This document shows, one piece after another, positions 39,401 through 54,400 of a stretch of 64,000 nucleotides of DNA. Origin of the DNA: Hermodice carunculata (taxonomy: Eukaryota > Annelida > Polychaeta > Eunicida > Amphinomidae); the NCBI GenBank assembly GCA_964020975.1, contig OZ026619.1, forward strand, positions 89,896,562-89,960,561, written 5' to 3'. The position numbers were made by a program, and so were the translations under genes. The notes under the pieces were generated by a model, which searched no databases, had not been told where the DNA came from, and saw only the letters and a program-made list of their open reading frames with translations. Numbering within the stretch: position 1 is the stretch's first letter; every line of letters begins with the position of its first letter.

Positions 39401-42400
39401 ATGAAATCACCCTGCGTGGCAGTTTTCCAAAGTTACATCATTCAGATTGTCGCAAACAACGGCCCGATCATTGATTTAAATCATCGTAGAAAGAAAATAT
39501 TCGTTTTTAACGCAAAATCGAAATAGCCATCGACAAGAACTGACGTTTCTCTACAATAAAACGTGCGTGCTTGCATGTAAATAAACAACACCAGGAATAT
39601 GAGACGGCCTTTAATCAGCCACTTCAAAAGTTTGAGTGACACGCTGTTCTAGTAGGCGAGTTCTAGTACACTGGGAATTTGACATGCTGAGAGTTAAAGG
39701 TTGTTCCTACAAGAAAATAAACTAATTTGAAGAACAGCTCCTCACAAAAAAACATCTCTCCTCTCAATGTCTCATGACATAGGATCCATGCATCAAGATC
39801 ACAAACATGGGCACATATTCATTTAGATTATGGTGGATATTCTTAAAATCTCGTTTGTTCTCTCGGTGGTACGCTTCGCGGAAGGTGCTGTCAGTGCAGT
39901 CGAAAACGCGAGCGTGCGAAGCCAGAAAAAAAATTTGCGCGTGTTAATGGTCGAGACCACAAACATTTCAAGCGTGCTACATGCGAAGTAAGCGTGCTCA
40001 TTTTTCTCGCACGACGAACTGGCGTGCCAGAAATTTGCGCACAACTCAGTTTTCACATCTGGCTGGTCGCATCTGATTCTGGCCGGCGAGAATTTCTGGC
40101 ATGCCAGATTATTTGCTAGCATGGGGTGTTACGAATGCGAAATCGGTACTGTACCAGCAGCACCACCTATAATTTGAAAAATTATGCACGAAAATGCGTT
40201 CAAAGAAAAAAAATATTGAATTAGGAAAATTCATAGGATATATAGCTCATGTTCAATGCTAATACATTATGTAATATCAGTGACCTTGACCTATGAGACA
40301 TGTAAGACAGCTGCTGCCAGTATGCACATAGTGGTAGCTATAACTGGCCATTGTCATTGCAGCCATAGATTGCCAGTGTACCTCAGCAGGATCTGAGTAA
40401 AACTATAGGTCACTAAGTGAAACGTCTATGGCCTCTTATATCCATATAATACTGTGAATTCATTTAATTTTACTGTAATTGTGTTCTTTGTTTTCATTTC
40501 TGTCACTCGTGCATCAAAAAACCATTCAGTTAAGAACACGTAGTGTAAAACAAGCTTTTTAACTTGGCATGTAGTGAATTGAAAGTCTCAGTGAAAGTTA
40601 AGGTCCAAACTGCAAAAACTATGAAAGGGTATTAACAGTGTAGGTTAAATTTAACTCTTTCAGTTCCCCATTTTGGACTTCAACAGCTTTCCGTGGGATG
40701 CTTTGGGCCCAAGCAAGGCGAGGAAAGCTGTTGACAAGGACTTATATTATGTAATTTCAGCCATGCTGGTACCAGAACAAAAGTTCTTTTTTTCAAGAGA
40801 CATAGATCTAGCACACTTGTTATAATTTAGAGCAGTTTGTGTTAAGTAGTTTGACTTAAATCACAGTTGGCACTTATAGCATTAACCTGGACTTAGCTCT
40901 GCTCATCTAGCTCCTGAAGGTTAAGCACCAGCTGAAAGTCATCACAGTTTATCTCCAGTTGGGACTGGTTTTGTGCTCAATATATATCAAGGTCAGCATA
41001 GGGTGGGCTGTTGACATGGCTGTTTTGGTTTTTGAACAGCATAACGTTTTATGAGTATCCTTGCCTCTAAAATTGGTAGATCATGCAAACAGAGTCAAAA
41101 TTGTATCGTGAGAGTAAATTACATGTACCCAGTGGGGCACACACATGTACGTTATAATATATATGATATTCTTCCTTTAAACAGGTATATGTTGTAAATT
41201 CTATACATTGTCATTGCAGGTATTATGTGGAAGATGATGGCGAATATGTTGAATTCCCTACAGAAATCAACGCAAAAATAGAAAAGCTAAGAATGGAGGG
41301 TGGTGGATCATACAATTTCAAGAATGAAAAATGGCGTCTCCAGCTGGATGGCAGTGGTATGAAGGGTCAGTCTGTTTCACCACGCACTGGCAAGTCAGTA
41401 GATATCGTGAGAAGAGATGTCATGGATGGTAAGATAATACAATTTAAGTATACGCAAAACGGAATGTAAAGTGCGCATTTATATATATATAGCCAGTCCA
41501 CATGTTCACCCCTCCACTCCAAGGTTGAAGTGTGAACAGATACATTCCTGCTTTCCCCGCCCCCCCCCCCAAAAAAAAAAAACAAAAACAAACAAACAAA
41601 CAAACAAACAAACATCTGAATTACTTGCTGGTGGTTAATTGTCATCTGGGTTGATCAATGTTTTCGACCAATGTCAACAGAGATGCCAACTGTCCCTCAT
41701 CATCAAAGACAGTCACTGTAATAAATTCAAAATTTGACCAATTTATCGTTTGTTTCGGGTGTATCCTTCATCTGAATCTAGTATTTGCTGCTATATTCTT
41801 TGTTAATTAATTTTTGTTCCTGATGGTCTTGACTACTTGTCCCTGAAATGACACTTTGAATGTTGGCATCCCTGTGTCAACATAAGTATAAAATAATTTA
41901 GCGATATTGCCAAATCATTTAGCAGTATCGCTTAGGGGCCATATCACTTTTTCCGATCGTCACAAACGTATAGTTAAGCAATAGACGGAGATTGAAACAG
42001 TGACAGAAAGTAAATGCTTGCAGACTATTAGGAAAGATTGAAGACTGTTGGAGCCCATGGCCCAAAATGATAGAAATTGGTTGATACCCGTCTCAAACAG
42101 TTGAGCATTAGAAATTGTAAAAATGGCAGACAACAATCGTAAATCAACTTAATATGAAAGGAACTTTTGAAACAGTTAAGGGCCAAGCAACAGAAATAGC
42201 ACAACTGTATCCCATTCTTCCCGCATGCATCAACCTAGAATCTTCAAACAGCACTTGACCCCTCGTGAATAACACACAAACAGCATAACTACAGATGGGC
42301 CTCCACATGGGTCTTGAAAATTATATGGCTACTTCTACTTCACTTTTTGAATGATATTTTTTCTTCCTTCACTTTTTATAAGATATCTTTAAGCTTCCCT

Positions 42401-45400
42401 TTTTATAAGCAAGGACCCTGTATATTGTCAATACCATCACACACCAGCAACCCATTTCACTCTAATTGTGGGTTTTTATTTAAGAAAGATATAAACAATA
42501 TTTGAGATTGAAAGCAGGTCGATGCTTTCTTCAGATATTAAGAGGACACAGATTTCGTTACTTTTTATTCCATTCCCAGCTTATATCACTTCAAGCTATT
42601 CCAGACCTGTAGATATAATTTTTCATGTCCGTTTTTGTTGGCTGTGAAAAAATTTTAATCATAATTTTTTATCCAAAAAATAGCAAATTAATTTGTGTTT
42701 TATTTTTACCCCTTGGCCTTTAGGCTGGAGGGGTATTGTTGTCATCTATGTGTCCGTCCATGCCTTGTTAACGCAATATCTCCAAAAATTCTAATTTCAT
42801 AGAGACCAAATTTTTATCACAGAGGACTATTGAAGTGCTTCAAGTGCCTATCAAAAAGTAGTACACTAGGTCACATATTTAGGTCACAGTGCTACATTAA
42901 AGAAAAAAAAATCAGTTTACACAATATCTTAAAAAAATATCGAATGTAGCTTCATCAATTATATATGACAGTCCTGAGGATGCCTCAGAAGGCGATTGAA
43001 AACTAGGTTACTGGGTCACATATTTAGGTCACAGTGCTGCATTGAAGAAAAAGGGCGGTACCATGATATCTTCAAATCTTAATTTTCTCATTGTAGCTGC
43101 ACCAGTTATTTTTGACAGTTGGTCCTAAGGATGCCTCAAACATCTGGTGAAAACTAGGTCACTGGGTCACATATTTAGATCACTGCTGTATTAAAGAAAA
43201 ATGGCCTTGCCATGATATCTGTGCTCATTGCAGTAGCACCAAAGCTTTGTCATTAGGTCAAACAGAAGTAACTTTGACCTACCCAAGGGTGTTGTCGTCA
43301 CCCATGCAGCTGTCAGTCCGTCCGTCCTGGCCGAGGGGTTTTTGGTCACTGATCAGCTTCTAGTTTCCAATTGCTATGCCATAATATAAATATTAAAATT
43401 AGAAAGTCTGGTGTAAAAGGTAAAAAGATGCAAGGTTATTTTGGGGAGTGGTGGCCGAAAAGTGTACACTTGAAGCATTTTCAAACTTGAGTATACTTTC
43501 TTTGTTAAGAAGAGTCGACAAACAGGGTTCATGCATATCGTTCCTGCAGTCCTGTTTACAAACAAGCGAGCCATTGTAAGGGGAGATTTTCCACTCGATT
43601 GAAGGATTGGGCAACATAACACCTGTAGACAACATTGACTTCAGCAAACTCTGGGAGTGCCATTCCTTGTTGGTTTGACACTCCCCTCTTATAACTTAAT
43701 GTTTGTTTCACCAAGAAATATGGGGTTTACTTCACTTTTTGTAAAGAAATATTTTTTCACATCACTTTGTATTTAAGCAGATCCAATGATACCACTCAGG
43801 TCTCTTTCAGCCATTAAAGTGTTCCCCATCTTCTATAGCAACCCCAAATATGATGCCAGGCCTGGTTATGAAAATTTAAATGAATAAATAAAGTCGAGGA
43901 CCACTGAGACTGGAAGTGACCATGGGTCATCATCCATGGCCAAGTCCAGTTACTCTGGGCATTGCCATGGGAGAGAAGCCAAGGCTATAAAAAGGCTTAA
44001 TAACCTGTGTGTTAATGAGCAATGGACTGCAAAGTTTTGTCGCTTGTGAAACTGGCAAGTATCACCTGTGATCTCAGAAGTTAGTCTATATTCCTTTCAT
44101 CGTAGTGGCTACATTTTCAATTTTTGCAATTGAACTTGACAGTTCTCTCGGTTTATTATTAGTCTTACCAATTTTAACCATGCAACAATCCATAAGTTGA
44201 CAGTTGTTTAAGCTTGTATCTCAGTGATGATGGAGAATTGAAACTAATGTGTGCTACATGTAAAATTTCCTGGAAAGTCATCCGAAGGGCCGTACAAAAG
44301 TCAGCTGATGTCCCACTTGTTTAAAGTGGCAAAGTTTGGAAATCTTTCGGCAACTTACAGATCAGCAAATGATTATCAACAAATATTTTCCCTACCAACA
44401 ATTTCCAACAAGGTTATAATGAATTTCATGAAGCACAGTGAATTGCTTTTAAGAAGAGTTTTGGTTATATGTCAAGGTTAATGTACACTATAGAGTAAGC
44501 AGTCAAAGCAGTGACAGTTGACAAATTGGTTTGAATAAGTGTAGCTTGCTTCCTGGGTCTAAACAAACACGATCATGAATCAGACTGATGTATGCCTCTA
44601 ACACGAATATGTTTGTTTTTGTCTATGTAATATCTTTATGTTAGGTTTAAATGCCATCAGCTCAGACAAAATCTACATTTGTTTCCAAAGACGACCAATT
44701 GATTTTTGCTTCATTTTGTCAAGAAGCCAAAAAGCAAGAGGATAAAATAAAAGATTTGGAAGGGTACATGTTACCAAAGCACAAAACATAAGCAAGCAAC
44801 AAGTGACACGTTGTAAAGTTTTGTCACTTTAAGGACAACATGTTAAGAGTAAAGGAGTAAAGGTTACAATGGTTCAACAGGAGGTACATTAATATGTGGA
44901 TCAAACTGAGTGGGCAGACTCTCAATCAAGCAGTGACAACCAGATGTAATCAGTGTGAGTTGATTGTGAACGCAATAGCTTTGTTATTAATGACTGTGTG
45001 GGAGTTACGGTCATTGACGAAATAATTTCATTCATCAAATCTTGATTATTACTAGGATTCATGAAAATTAATGTATAATGCCTACTATGCATTGAAACAA
45101 ATGGTACTATGGTTACTTCGATGGAACATGTGGACTAGAACCTCGGAGTTCTATGTGAAGGCAAGATCATAGACATGTAAAATTTGGTATTTAAATCTGA
45201 GATTTGTATTTGAAGTTTCTGTACTTAAAGGGAATAAGGCATGGTATGTCCAACTGTTAGCAGAAAAGTTCATAATCATATGCAGAAAGTGGGCCTTGGT
45301 ACCTTACTGTCACTAGTAAATTTTTTTTGACGGCGTATGCTGCATTTCGGCGGCAGACAGCGGTACACAGCGGCAGAGAGCGGTAGCCAGCGGCAGAGAG

Positions 45401-48400
45401 CTGATAAAGGCTATGAAGGTCATGTCAAACACAGCCACATGCATGGGGCAGACGTAGAAGTTCTGTGGTAGAACTAACTTCTACCACCTAAAATAAAATC
45501 TACTGACCACCAACATTGATGCAGCAGCCTGTCAGCTGGTCCACCTTCCCCTCCCCCCCCCCACCCCAAAAAAATAATAAATTATTTATGACAGTTGGCC
45601 TTAAGGGTGCCTCAGACATCTAGTGAAAACTAGGTCACTGGGTCACATATTTAGGTCGTAGTGCTGCATTGAAGAAAAATAGCCTTGCGATGATATCTGT
45701 GCTCATTGCATTTGCACCAAAGCTTTGTCATTAGGTCAAACAGAAGTAATCTTGACCTACTTAAGCAAAATGTCATCACCTTCGCGTTTGTCCGTCTGTC
45801 TGTCCGTCCGTCCGTCCGTCCTGTCCGAGGGGTTTTCGGTCACTGATCAGCTTCTAGTTGTCAGTTGAAGATGGGTACCACTGTGGCAGACAAAACAAAT
45901 TTTAAGTACGTGGGCTTGGGCCAGACATCTTCCTGTGTGATGGACTTGTACAGCTAAGTGAGAATGCACAAAGCAGCAATTTAATGCGTGGGGTGACAAC
46001 ACGCATGGCATAAACTTCAGTGTAAACACTGTTTGATACAGTTTATTTCATTATTTTGGCTGGATTAAATTTCATAATATTTAGGTGTACTGATCAAAAG
46101 ACCTTCTCCAATCACAGAATTGAGGGAATTCAGGAACAAAATTTAAATAATTTTTACATGACAGTGGACTTAGAAAAAATGAAGAGAGTTGCAAAACACA
46201 GATTGCACCATCATCGTGAAATCACAGTATAAATCCCAACAAGTTGCGCAAGATTACTGATGTCATCGGGCAAGCTCTTTCGACCAGCAACCGATCCCAA
46301 AACCTGTTTTGAGGAATTGGAAAAATGGCAGTTATGGAATGTCAACATGATTGCCAATTACCTCAGTTGAACTGGTAATTATAAATTAAATAATTCCATA
46401 AGTATATTGATATTATAGCTCACCTGGACAGAAACCAGGAGAGCTACATCTGTCTTGGAATCATTTAGATTTCAGCAACAACAGTAGATATAACTGGGGT
46501 AAGTTTGAGATATGTATGAGTGGTATGTCATGGGAGTTTCCTATTGTTTCTTTATGTGTTAAGACAAATGTTCTGTACACTGTAGTTCCCTTTGTGGACT
46601 AGATGTGTATGCTGCGGTGCAGACCATGGTCAGACCACGAAATTTTGCATAGTATTGATGCTGTGGAACCAATTCTGTAGCAGACTCAGACTTAGACTCA
46701 AGATCATATTTATTTGAGGTGAACAAAATAATGTGTTTCAAAGATAGATGGTAATAACCTGGAAATATTTTTGTATAGATGACAAGGCTTTGAATTGTTT
46801 CTCATGAAATTCAAAATGTCAGGATGACCCTATGGAACAATATTAGGGCCAAAATTCCATTATGCCTTGTAGTAAATTCTATTATGCCGGGTGTTCTATT
46901 CTTTTGTACTTGAAACTATTTTGCCTTGTGCTATTTTTTCTCTTGGCAGATTGCACATTTTATCATTCCTGGGGATACTTTCCATTTTGGTTTGTTGCAA
47001 ATGCTATTATGTATTTTGACAAATCTTATTTGGCTTGATAATGATAATTGATTTGACATTTTGAGTGAATTCCAAATCAATAAAAATGTTATGTACACTG
47101 TAGCAACAAGAATAATGCAATACATCAAAATACATAAGAGAACATGGCATCAAGGATGTTACATATGAAATTCCTTAAATATACTTTAGAAAGTACGAAG
47201 GAGAAAGGAATATTGAATGATGCAAAATAGCATTTACCATCTGGCACAATAGAATATAGCATCAGGCACAATAGAAGATCAGACCAGGCACAATAAAATT
47301 TACCACAAGGCGTAATAGAATTTTGGCCCCTTAATATCATTCCATAGACCCCAACTAATATAAGATGCACAGATTCTGTATTGTAGGGGCTACGTATGAT
47401 GGATTGAAATATTTGGAAATGTGAAATACTTGAAATTGTCCCACAAAACATTTAATGCAAAATTATTTACCGTATCAATATGGTATCTCCGAGTTCACAT
47501 AAGGAAGGAAAAGAAGGTAAAAAGCAAGGAAAACAATATGATTAATTTGAAATAGAAAAATGAAAATAAGAACATAATAATTTGATATACAGAATAATAT
47601 GCACATAGACAATACCAAGGAACCTGCAAAAAGTGTAGTTGACTCCATGTGAATAAAGTATGCATAGAACAAACAGAGTATCTTTAGAGACAAGAAATTA
47701 TATATTTTGGACAGAACAGTTTACAGTTGTGCATATTTCAGAATATTGATCAGCGATATACATGTATTGCTTGTCATATCTGGAACAACCCAGTATAAGA
47801 ATGGGTCTGCAGTTGATCATGAAAAATATTTGGTTTGTTATTAAATACTATAAGTGAATGGAAATGAATGCAATTTTTGGGTTGAAGAGTGTGATGGGGT
47901 GGTGTAACCTGGGACATTGCAGTTTTGGGTTTAAAAAGTATATGAATAAAGTATGCATAGAATAGACATAATATAGTTAGAGACAAGAAATTAAATAAGT
48001 TGGACACAGAACAGTTTACGATTGTGCATATTTCAGCATATTGACTAGCGAAATATTGCTTGACATACAGTGAAACTGTCTTAAGGGACCACCCACTGGA
48101 CCTGTGAAAATGGTCCTTTCTTAAGGCAGGTAGGATTAAAGTAAAATATGCTTATGGGGATATTGAGACAGGTCCTTTAGGAGAGGTGGGCTCATAGCCA
48201 GGTTATACTGTATATAGAAATACCTGTATAAGAAGGGGTATGCACTTTATTCAGGTTCATATTGGGTGTGTTATTAAGTACTGTGGGTATATGGAAATGA
48301 ATGCGGTTTTGGGTTGATGAGTATAGAGGTGTGGCATGAGGGGGAACATTGCAGTTTCAGGTAGGATTGTTTTATACAGATGTTTCATTGTAATTCATAG

Positions 48401-51400
48401 GGGGAACGGGGAGAAGTGCGACACTATGGAAGGAGTGTGATTTTTTTCATTCTTACCCTTCCAACAGATCAACTTCATGTGGCAGTAATATATCCAAAAG
48501 AAATTTGGGGCACTTTGCTTAAAATAAAGTAATTTCATACCACCTTGTATGCATCTGTACCGTGGAGCATAAAACAAAAAAGACAATTCTTGGGGAGAAA
48601 TTTGGAAACACATGGGGCAAAGGGGTGGGGAGCTGGGACAACTAAATCAACAGTATTTTCTCTAAAAATTTTACATGAGTTTACCACATGGGGAGAACAG
48701 GGACATGCAGTTCTTGGAGAAAACGGGGGAAGACTATACCCCTTTTCCCCATGGGTCTTTTTGTATAATATGGTGGATAACTCCCCATGTACGGTACTTC
48801 AGACTTCCTGACAATTGTTATGGCTGTAGATTGTTGAGGTTGCATATTTGCCACAACCAGGCAAAGTGTTTTGTTTGCATTTATGACTGAAACCATTACA
48901 GCGGTCCGTATGTAAAAGGTCCTATGATTGATGGGGTCTAACTTTCCATAAAGTTTAGGTTCGAAAGTCTTAGAAATTATATCCAGTGATTTTACACATA
49001 TATCATAATTTAAAATGATGATTTTAATGCATTTAAAATGAGCCTTCTTGGCAAGCCAAAAGCTCAGGCTTTCCTCCAGATCGTGGTCACTGGTGCGAAA
49101 CTGTTGCTGACGTCATGCACACAAACTTTCTCTCATGCAGGGTGTGATAGCCCAGAGAACTACATTAGTGCTAAACATGGCAAGACAGGAGAACTTCAGC
49201 AGTGATAGTGAGCATGATAATGATAATGGCAGTCTGAAGTTATTTTTCACTTTTTTGACGAAGATGAACAAGATTGAACAGACAGGGCAATTGCGGCAGA
49301 AGAGCAGACAATCAAGCTGTACCAACAAATGACCACCCATTTGACCAAAGGGGGGGAAAAAAGTGGTTGTTCTAATTAACGATAAACAAGTTGAAAGTAA
49401 ATAGAAGAGCTATCCAATGTGTGCCATTATTTGCCCTGGTATTTTGCAGTAAAATCAGCTCAAACTCAGTATTTTATTTCAGCTTGTCTGGAGGGTAAAC
49501 TTGGGTTGGGGAAGCAGCATAGCTGCATCGCCACGGTTGTTCAGTGATTGTTTTATATTTTGCTAGGTTCCAGTTGTCATTTTTTGCCTGGGCAAACAGT
49601 CATTAAAATTATTTAAAAACAAGACTTACTATCTTAACTTTAATCTGCCTGGTCAGTTGCATCTGAAGTGGTTATCATTGTTAGTTACAAATCAAAAATG
49701 CGATACTGTATCCCAGCTGGCAAGTCATGCATGTGTTGGTGAGGGCTGTTTTGAACATGATGCAATACATTGTGAGACAGTCACAGAAAGCCAAAGTAAC
49801 ATTTGATTTTGATATCCTATATGGCGGCCACATGTTTTCAGCACTGTAAATGTGCATGGATCAAAATAACGAGATGGGCAGAACATGACGAAATGTACCC
49901 AAGTTTGCACACAATCATATTCATTTTTAAAATGCTTGGCATGTGGTCTCACACTGTTTGTTGACTATCGTTGTTTATTCATGGCCTGCCTTGTGCACAC
50001 GGCATAATGTCTTCTGTAAATTGAAGTTTTGCTGGCTTGTTTTTTTCTGCTTTCTGAAAATACTTTTTTTCTTTTTCCAAGTGGATTTGGCCATGGTAAC
50101 TTTTGAAAACAGGGTTGGAAGGTTTTATTTTACAGAAATATATGTTTCGGTTTTATTTTACCGATTTCATGATTCCACCCGCAATCTGGGAATCTGGACA
50201 TATCTATTCAGTTTAACATAGCAAAGACCCACAGTTCACAGAATCCTGCAACGTTTCCCATTTTGCTGATTGTACACTCCGGTTGATTATTTGTTGCTGT
50301 GGCAGTTTGTTTCCCCCACATCGTGCACATGTGTACTGACTGCCAGGTTGCTATAGATTAAGTCCTGGGCAGCACAGAGCCTCCACCCTCACATGAGACC
50401 AGAGAACAAAACCTGTAGTCCAAGTGGTTTCTGATGCCTCATAAGACTATGATATAGCTACTTCAAAGGCTATAAAACTCATTTCTGTATGATTGTTTGA
50501 GCGACAACCTGTGAGAATGTTCAGACTCATATAATGCTTCAAGGACAGTGAGGCCTAACCTTAAGCTTATTGCGCCAAGCTATAAACCTCCGGTGTCAAT
50601 TATTGTCTTCAAAACCCTTTGAAGCTCTATTTTTCTCTTTTATGAAATGGACAAGTGAGGTAAACTTTACACGGTCATACTTGGAGAATGGCTCAGCAAA
50701 AAGAAATGGAATAAAAAGTATTACGTTTATAAAGGCCTTAACTAAAAAATTATGCAGCAATGTCCATTTGCTTGCCCCTTTTTTTTCTATGGACCAAAGA
50801 AATTGAGCAGGTCAAAGAGGAGAGAAAAAGGAGACATGTCAAACTTTGGGGTCTTTTGGTGACAAAAATAATTGGGATACAAAAACTTGTAGGACAGGTT
50901 TTTCCTATATATATGTTAACCACAGAATGCAAATTTTTTTATAAATTTATATCAAGCACACGATGGATTATTTAGATGTTTTTAATATTGTCCATCGTGG
51001 ACATACTAGTCAATTTTTCTTTAACAATTAAAGAGATAAAACTCCGATCACAATGCGCACATCATCTTTGGACCATGACGAGCACACACATATATGGTTG
51101 GGTGTAGTACAGAAAATACTTTTGGAGATCTAAGTGACTGAAACCACAAACAGTTTTGGTGTATCTCGTGTCATTAAATATTCTTCAATTTCTCGTGCTC
51201 CAATAAAATTTATATTTTTACCAAATTTTGCTTCAGAAAAATCCTAAAAATACTTCTAAATGTCATATGCACTCAGCTAAAGCGCAACAAAGGTCTATAC
51301 AATTGCAACTTTGATTTTGTGAACAAACTTAGGTCAGCTGAGCAAGAGCTGTTTACACAGCCCTCTGGTCAATTTTTAATGACTTTTTGGAAAGATTTGA

Positions 51401-54400
51401 GAAAAAAATGTTATGTGACACTACTTGGCCAACATATGTAGCTGCAGTAGTATTTCCCCCTTTTTTTTTCTTTGTCTTTGTATTTGTTGACTTCGTCTAC
51501 TCCCAGACTACAAACTGTAAAATTTTCTCAAAGTGGGAATGTGGCCTGAATTGGTCTTCACTATTTAACCCTGTTTAGCAAGTGACACAAGAGTTGTCTT
51601 CCCACGTTTTACAATGTATTGTGTAAATTTAGTAAGAGTACATGTGTTGCTGGTGTTGAATCGGTATGTACATGTATATATGCAATTTTTGGCAAATCTG
51701 GTTGGTTCTTCAAGCATAGGGAGCATATATACATGTATCTTTGGTAAGCCCTTGCTTTCATTTCCTGGTGTTTTAGAAATGCCACAGTGATCAGGAAGAG
51801 ACATGTTATAGTAGTTATATTTCTTTCAAGTTTGACAACTTGAAGTTTTGTCTTGTTTGCTCTAGGTATGTAAAGAATTAAAATGTGAAATTACACATGT
51901 GACAAGTGTATCGTGATTGAAGCTGACATGGTGGGCGTGGCACACGCCAGTGTGCCTCACCCGATGCCAGCTTCAATCACCGGCGTCATTATGCCACAAC
52001 ACACACAAAAGTGACCCTCATTGCTTATATCTACATTTCCCTCTTAATTTTTCTGCTCAATTACACGAAATTTAGAAACTTAATACATAGAATTAAGAGA
52101 AACGACCAAAAACTGATTTGCCGAACATGTTCAAGTGTTAAGTTCTGGAAACCCAGGTAGGCGTGGCTTATTGGAACGTGGGCGGGACACATGTGTTATG
52201 GTGCCATAACACACAAGGCTAATGTGTTATGGTCTCATAACACACCAGGCTCTCTCCCATACTGCAAAGTTAGAAGTTAGATTGAATGTAAATATTCACA
52301 TGTTACACTGTTGTTGTTGATTTAATGAAGTGTAGTAACACGTCAAGTTTTCATGCCAAACTGCACATTTTGGGAGTCACAAAGTGCAATACAGAGAAAT
52401 ATGTACCTAGGTGAGCTTTGGTAGCTAAATGCTACCTTTTTTATTTTCATTTAAGAAGTACACCTTGGCAGAATGCTGCTCTTGATAAAAAAAAATGCAA
52501 AAAATGTAAGCTTGCAAGTATCTTCTGCTAAGCACTGCAAGTAATGGTGAGTGTGACAACTGTTATGTCACATTTTAATCAGTTGCACAATTCAACTTTT
52601 CAGTCCAATTTGAAGTAATTTGTTGAATAGCAATAGATGAAAGATAAGCAACAAAAAGTACTCTGCACGAAGGAGTAACAACTTCTGTCATTCACGTCTT
52701 GTGTTAACCCTTTCCACGTAAATTAAGACTGTCAACAGCTCTCCTAGGGCGAGTATACCAACCGTGCCTCTAGGAAGGCTGTTGTTCTGGTGCCTGCTGT
52801 TCAAAGGGGACTTGTTTAACATTCTGATTTACTTTGTACAAACTAAAATGAATGAAAATCACTGACATAAATCACACTCTGCTTCTGGCTGGTTTCAGGA
52901 GGAAAGGGTTAAACTTGGTGACCTTGGCATCCCCGATCTAGTTGTCACCTGTGATGGCTTAACGGACTTAGACATTTTGATGATTGTATTTCACACAGTG
53001 CTTGTGGCTGCTTGACTAAATGACTGAAAATGTATTTCAGAGATACCAGTGCATTGGGGAAACCGAGGGGATGAGGAGTTCAGAATTGTCAATTTGCCCA
53101 ACGTTAGTGCAGAATATAAGGAAGTGGAACTATTCTTCAACCAGACAATTGTAGCTGCCTGTTCGTCTATAAATTCAGTAAGTAAAAGGCAAAGTTTGTA
53201 TAATTCTTAACCCCTTTGACCTACCAGCCAGGAGGGTATACAGACATTTTCCATAAATGCATTTGTGTTTTTACATTCTGCGTCTGGATGGTAATGTGCT
53301 TGGGCACATGTGCATGAAACTTAAATTATGTACAGGCATAGGCACAAGGGGTGAATCATGATATTAAATTATCCAATTGATGGCAGCACCTTCCAGCCTG
53401 AACCAGTACTTGTGTAACCAGAACTGTCAGTGAGTCTTTCAAATGGCATTCCATTATAATTTTTTTTAACCTTTAGTCTAAGTGCAATGACAGAGCGTTT
53501 TATATTCCATATAAGAGCTACGGTAGCTCTTTTTCAACTTAGAACTAGGTTAAAAGCTTCTGACAGCGTGTCACAGCTACAAACACATAAATTCTTTGAA
53601 TGGCCCATAGTCATTATAATTTTTACCCTTTGGCCTTATGAGGCCGACGGGTATTGTCATAGCCCTCGCTGTCCATCTGTCCATCCGTCCCATGGTTTTA
53701 CCACCATAACTTCAGAAATTTTTGAGACAGGACTTTCAAATTGCACATGATAGTACACTCCTATGTGGCCTACTTTGTGTGCAAGCATAGTTTACCTTGA
53801 CCTTATTCTCAAGGTCACATAATGGTTGCATGTGCTGAGCTACGTTACCACTCTCACTATTGAAAGCCTGCATCTAGCAATCTAAAGCTTATACACAAGA
53901 AGCTTCATGGAGTGATCTAGAAGCCTATTGAAAATCAAGGTCAAAGCTCTATATTTGACCTACTTTTTGAGGTCAAAGGTCAAGTGCACAATGGTGGTAT
54001 TGGTATAAGTAAGGAAGTATTTAAGTCAGTTACATGAAATTTTATATACACATGTATCATAATCAAAAAATGTGTCGTGAATCAAAAGAAGGTCACTAGG
54101 TCAAGTATCTGGGTCACAGTGACCTATTCATTGAAATTTTGTTTACCCACTATAACTTCAGAAGCTTTTGAGACAGGACTTTCAAATTGTATATGATAGT
54201 ACACCACTATAAGGCTTACTTTGTGTGCAAGCATAATTGAATTTGACCTAATTTTCAAGGTCACACAGTGGTCACAAGTTTGCTGAGTGACATTGTGCAT
54301 CTAGAAATCTAAATCTTAAAACAAAAGAAGCAACATAGGGTGATCTAGGAGGCTATTGAAAGTCAAGGTTATACCTCTATATTTGACCTGATGTTTTTGA

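Noticed and set aside
47125-47693. Hydrophobic - strand frames resembling membrane proteins
   Set aside because: AT-rich translation artefacts without motifs, overlapping a foldback element.
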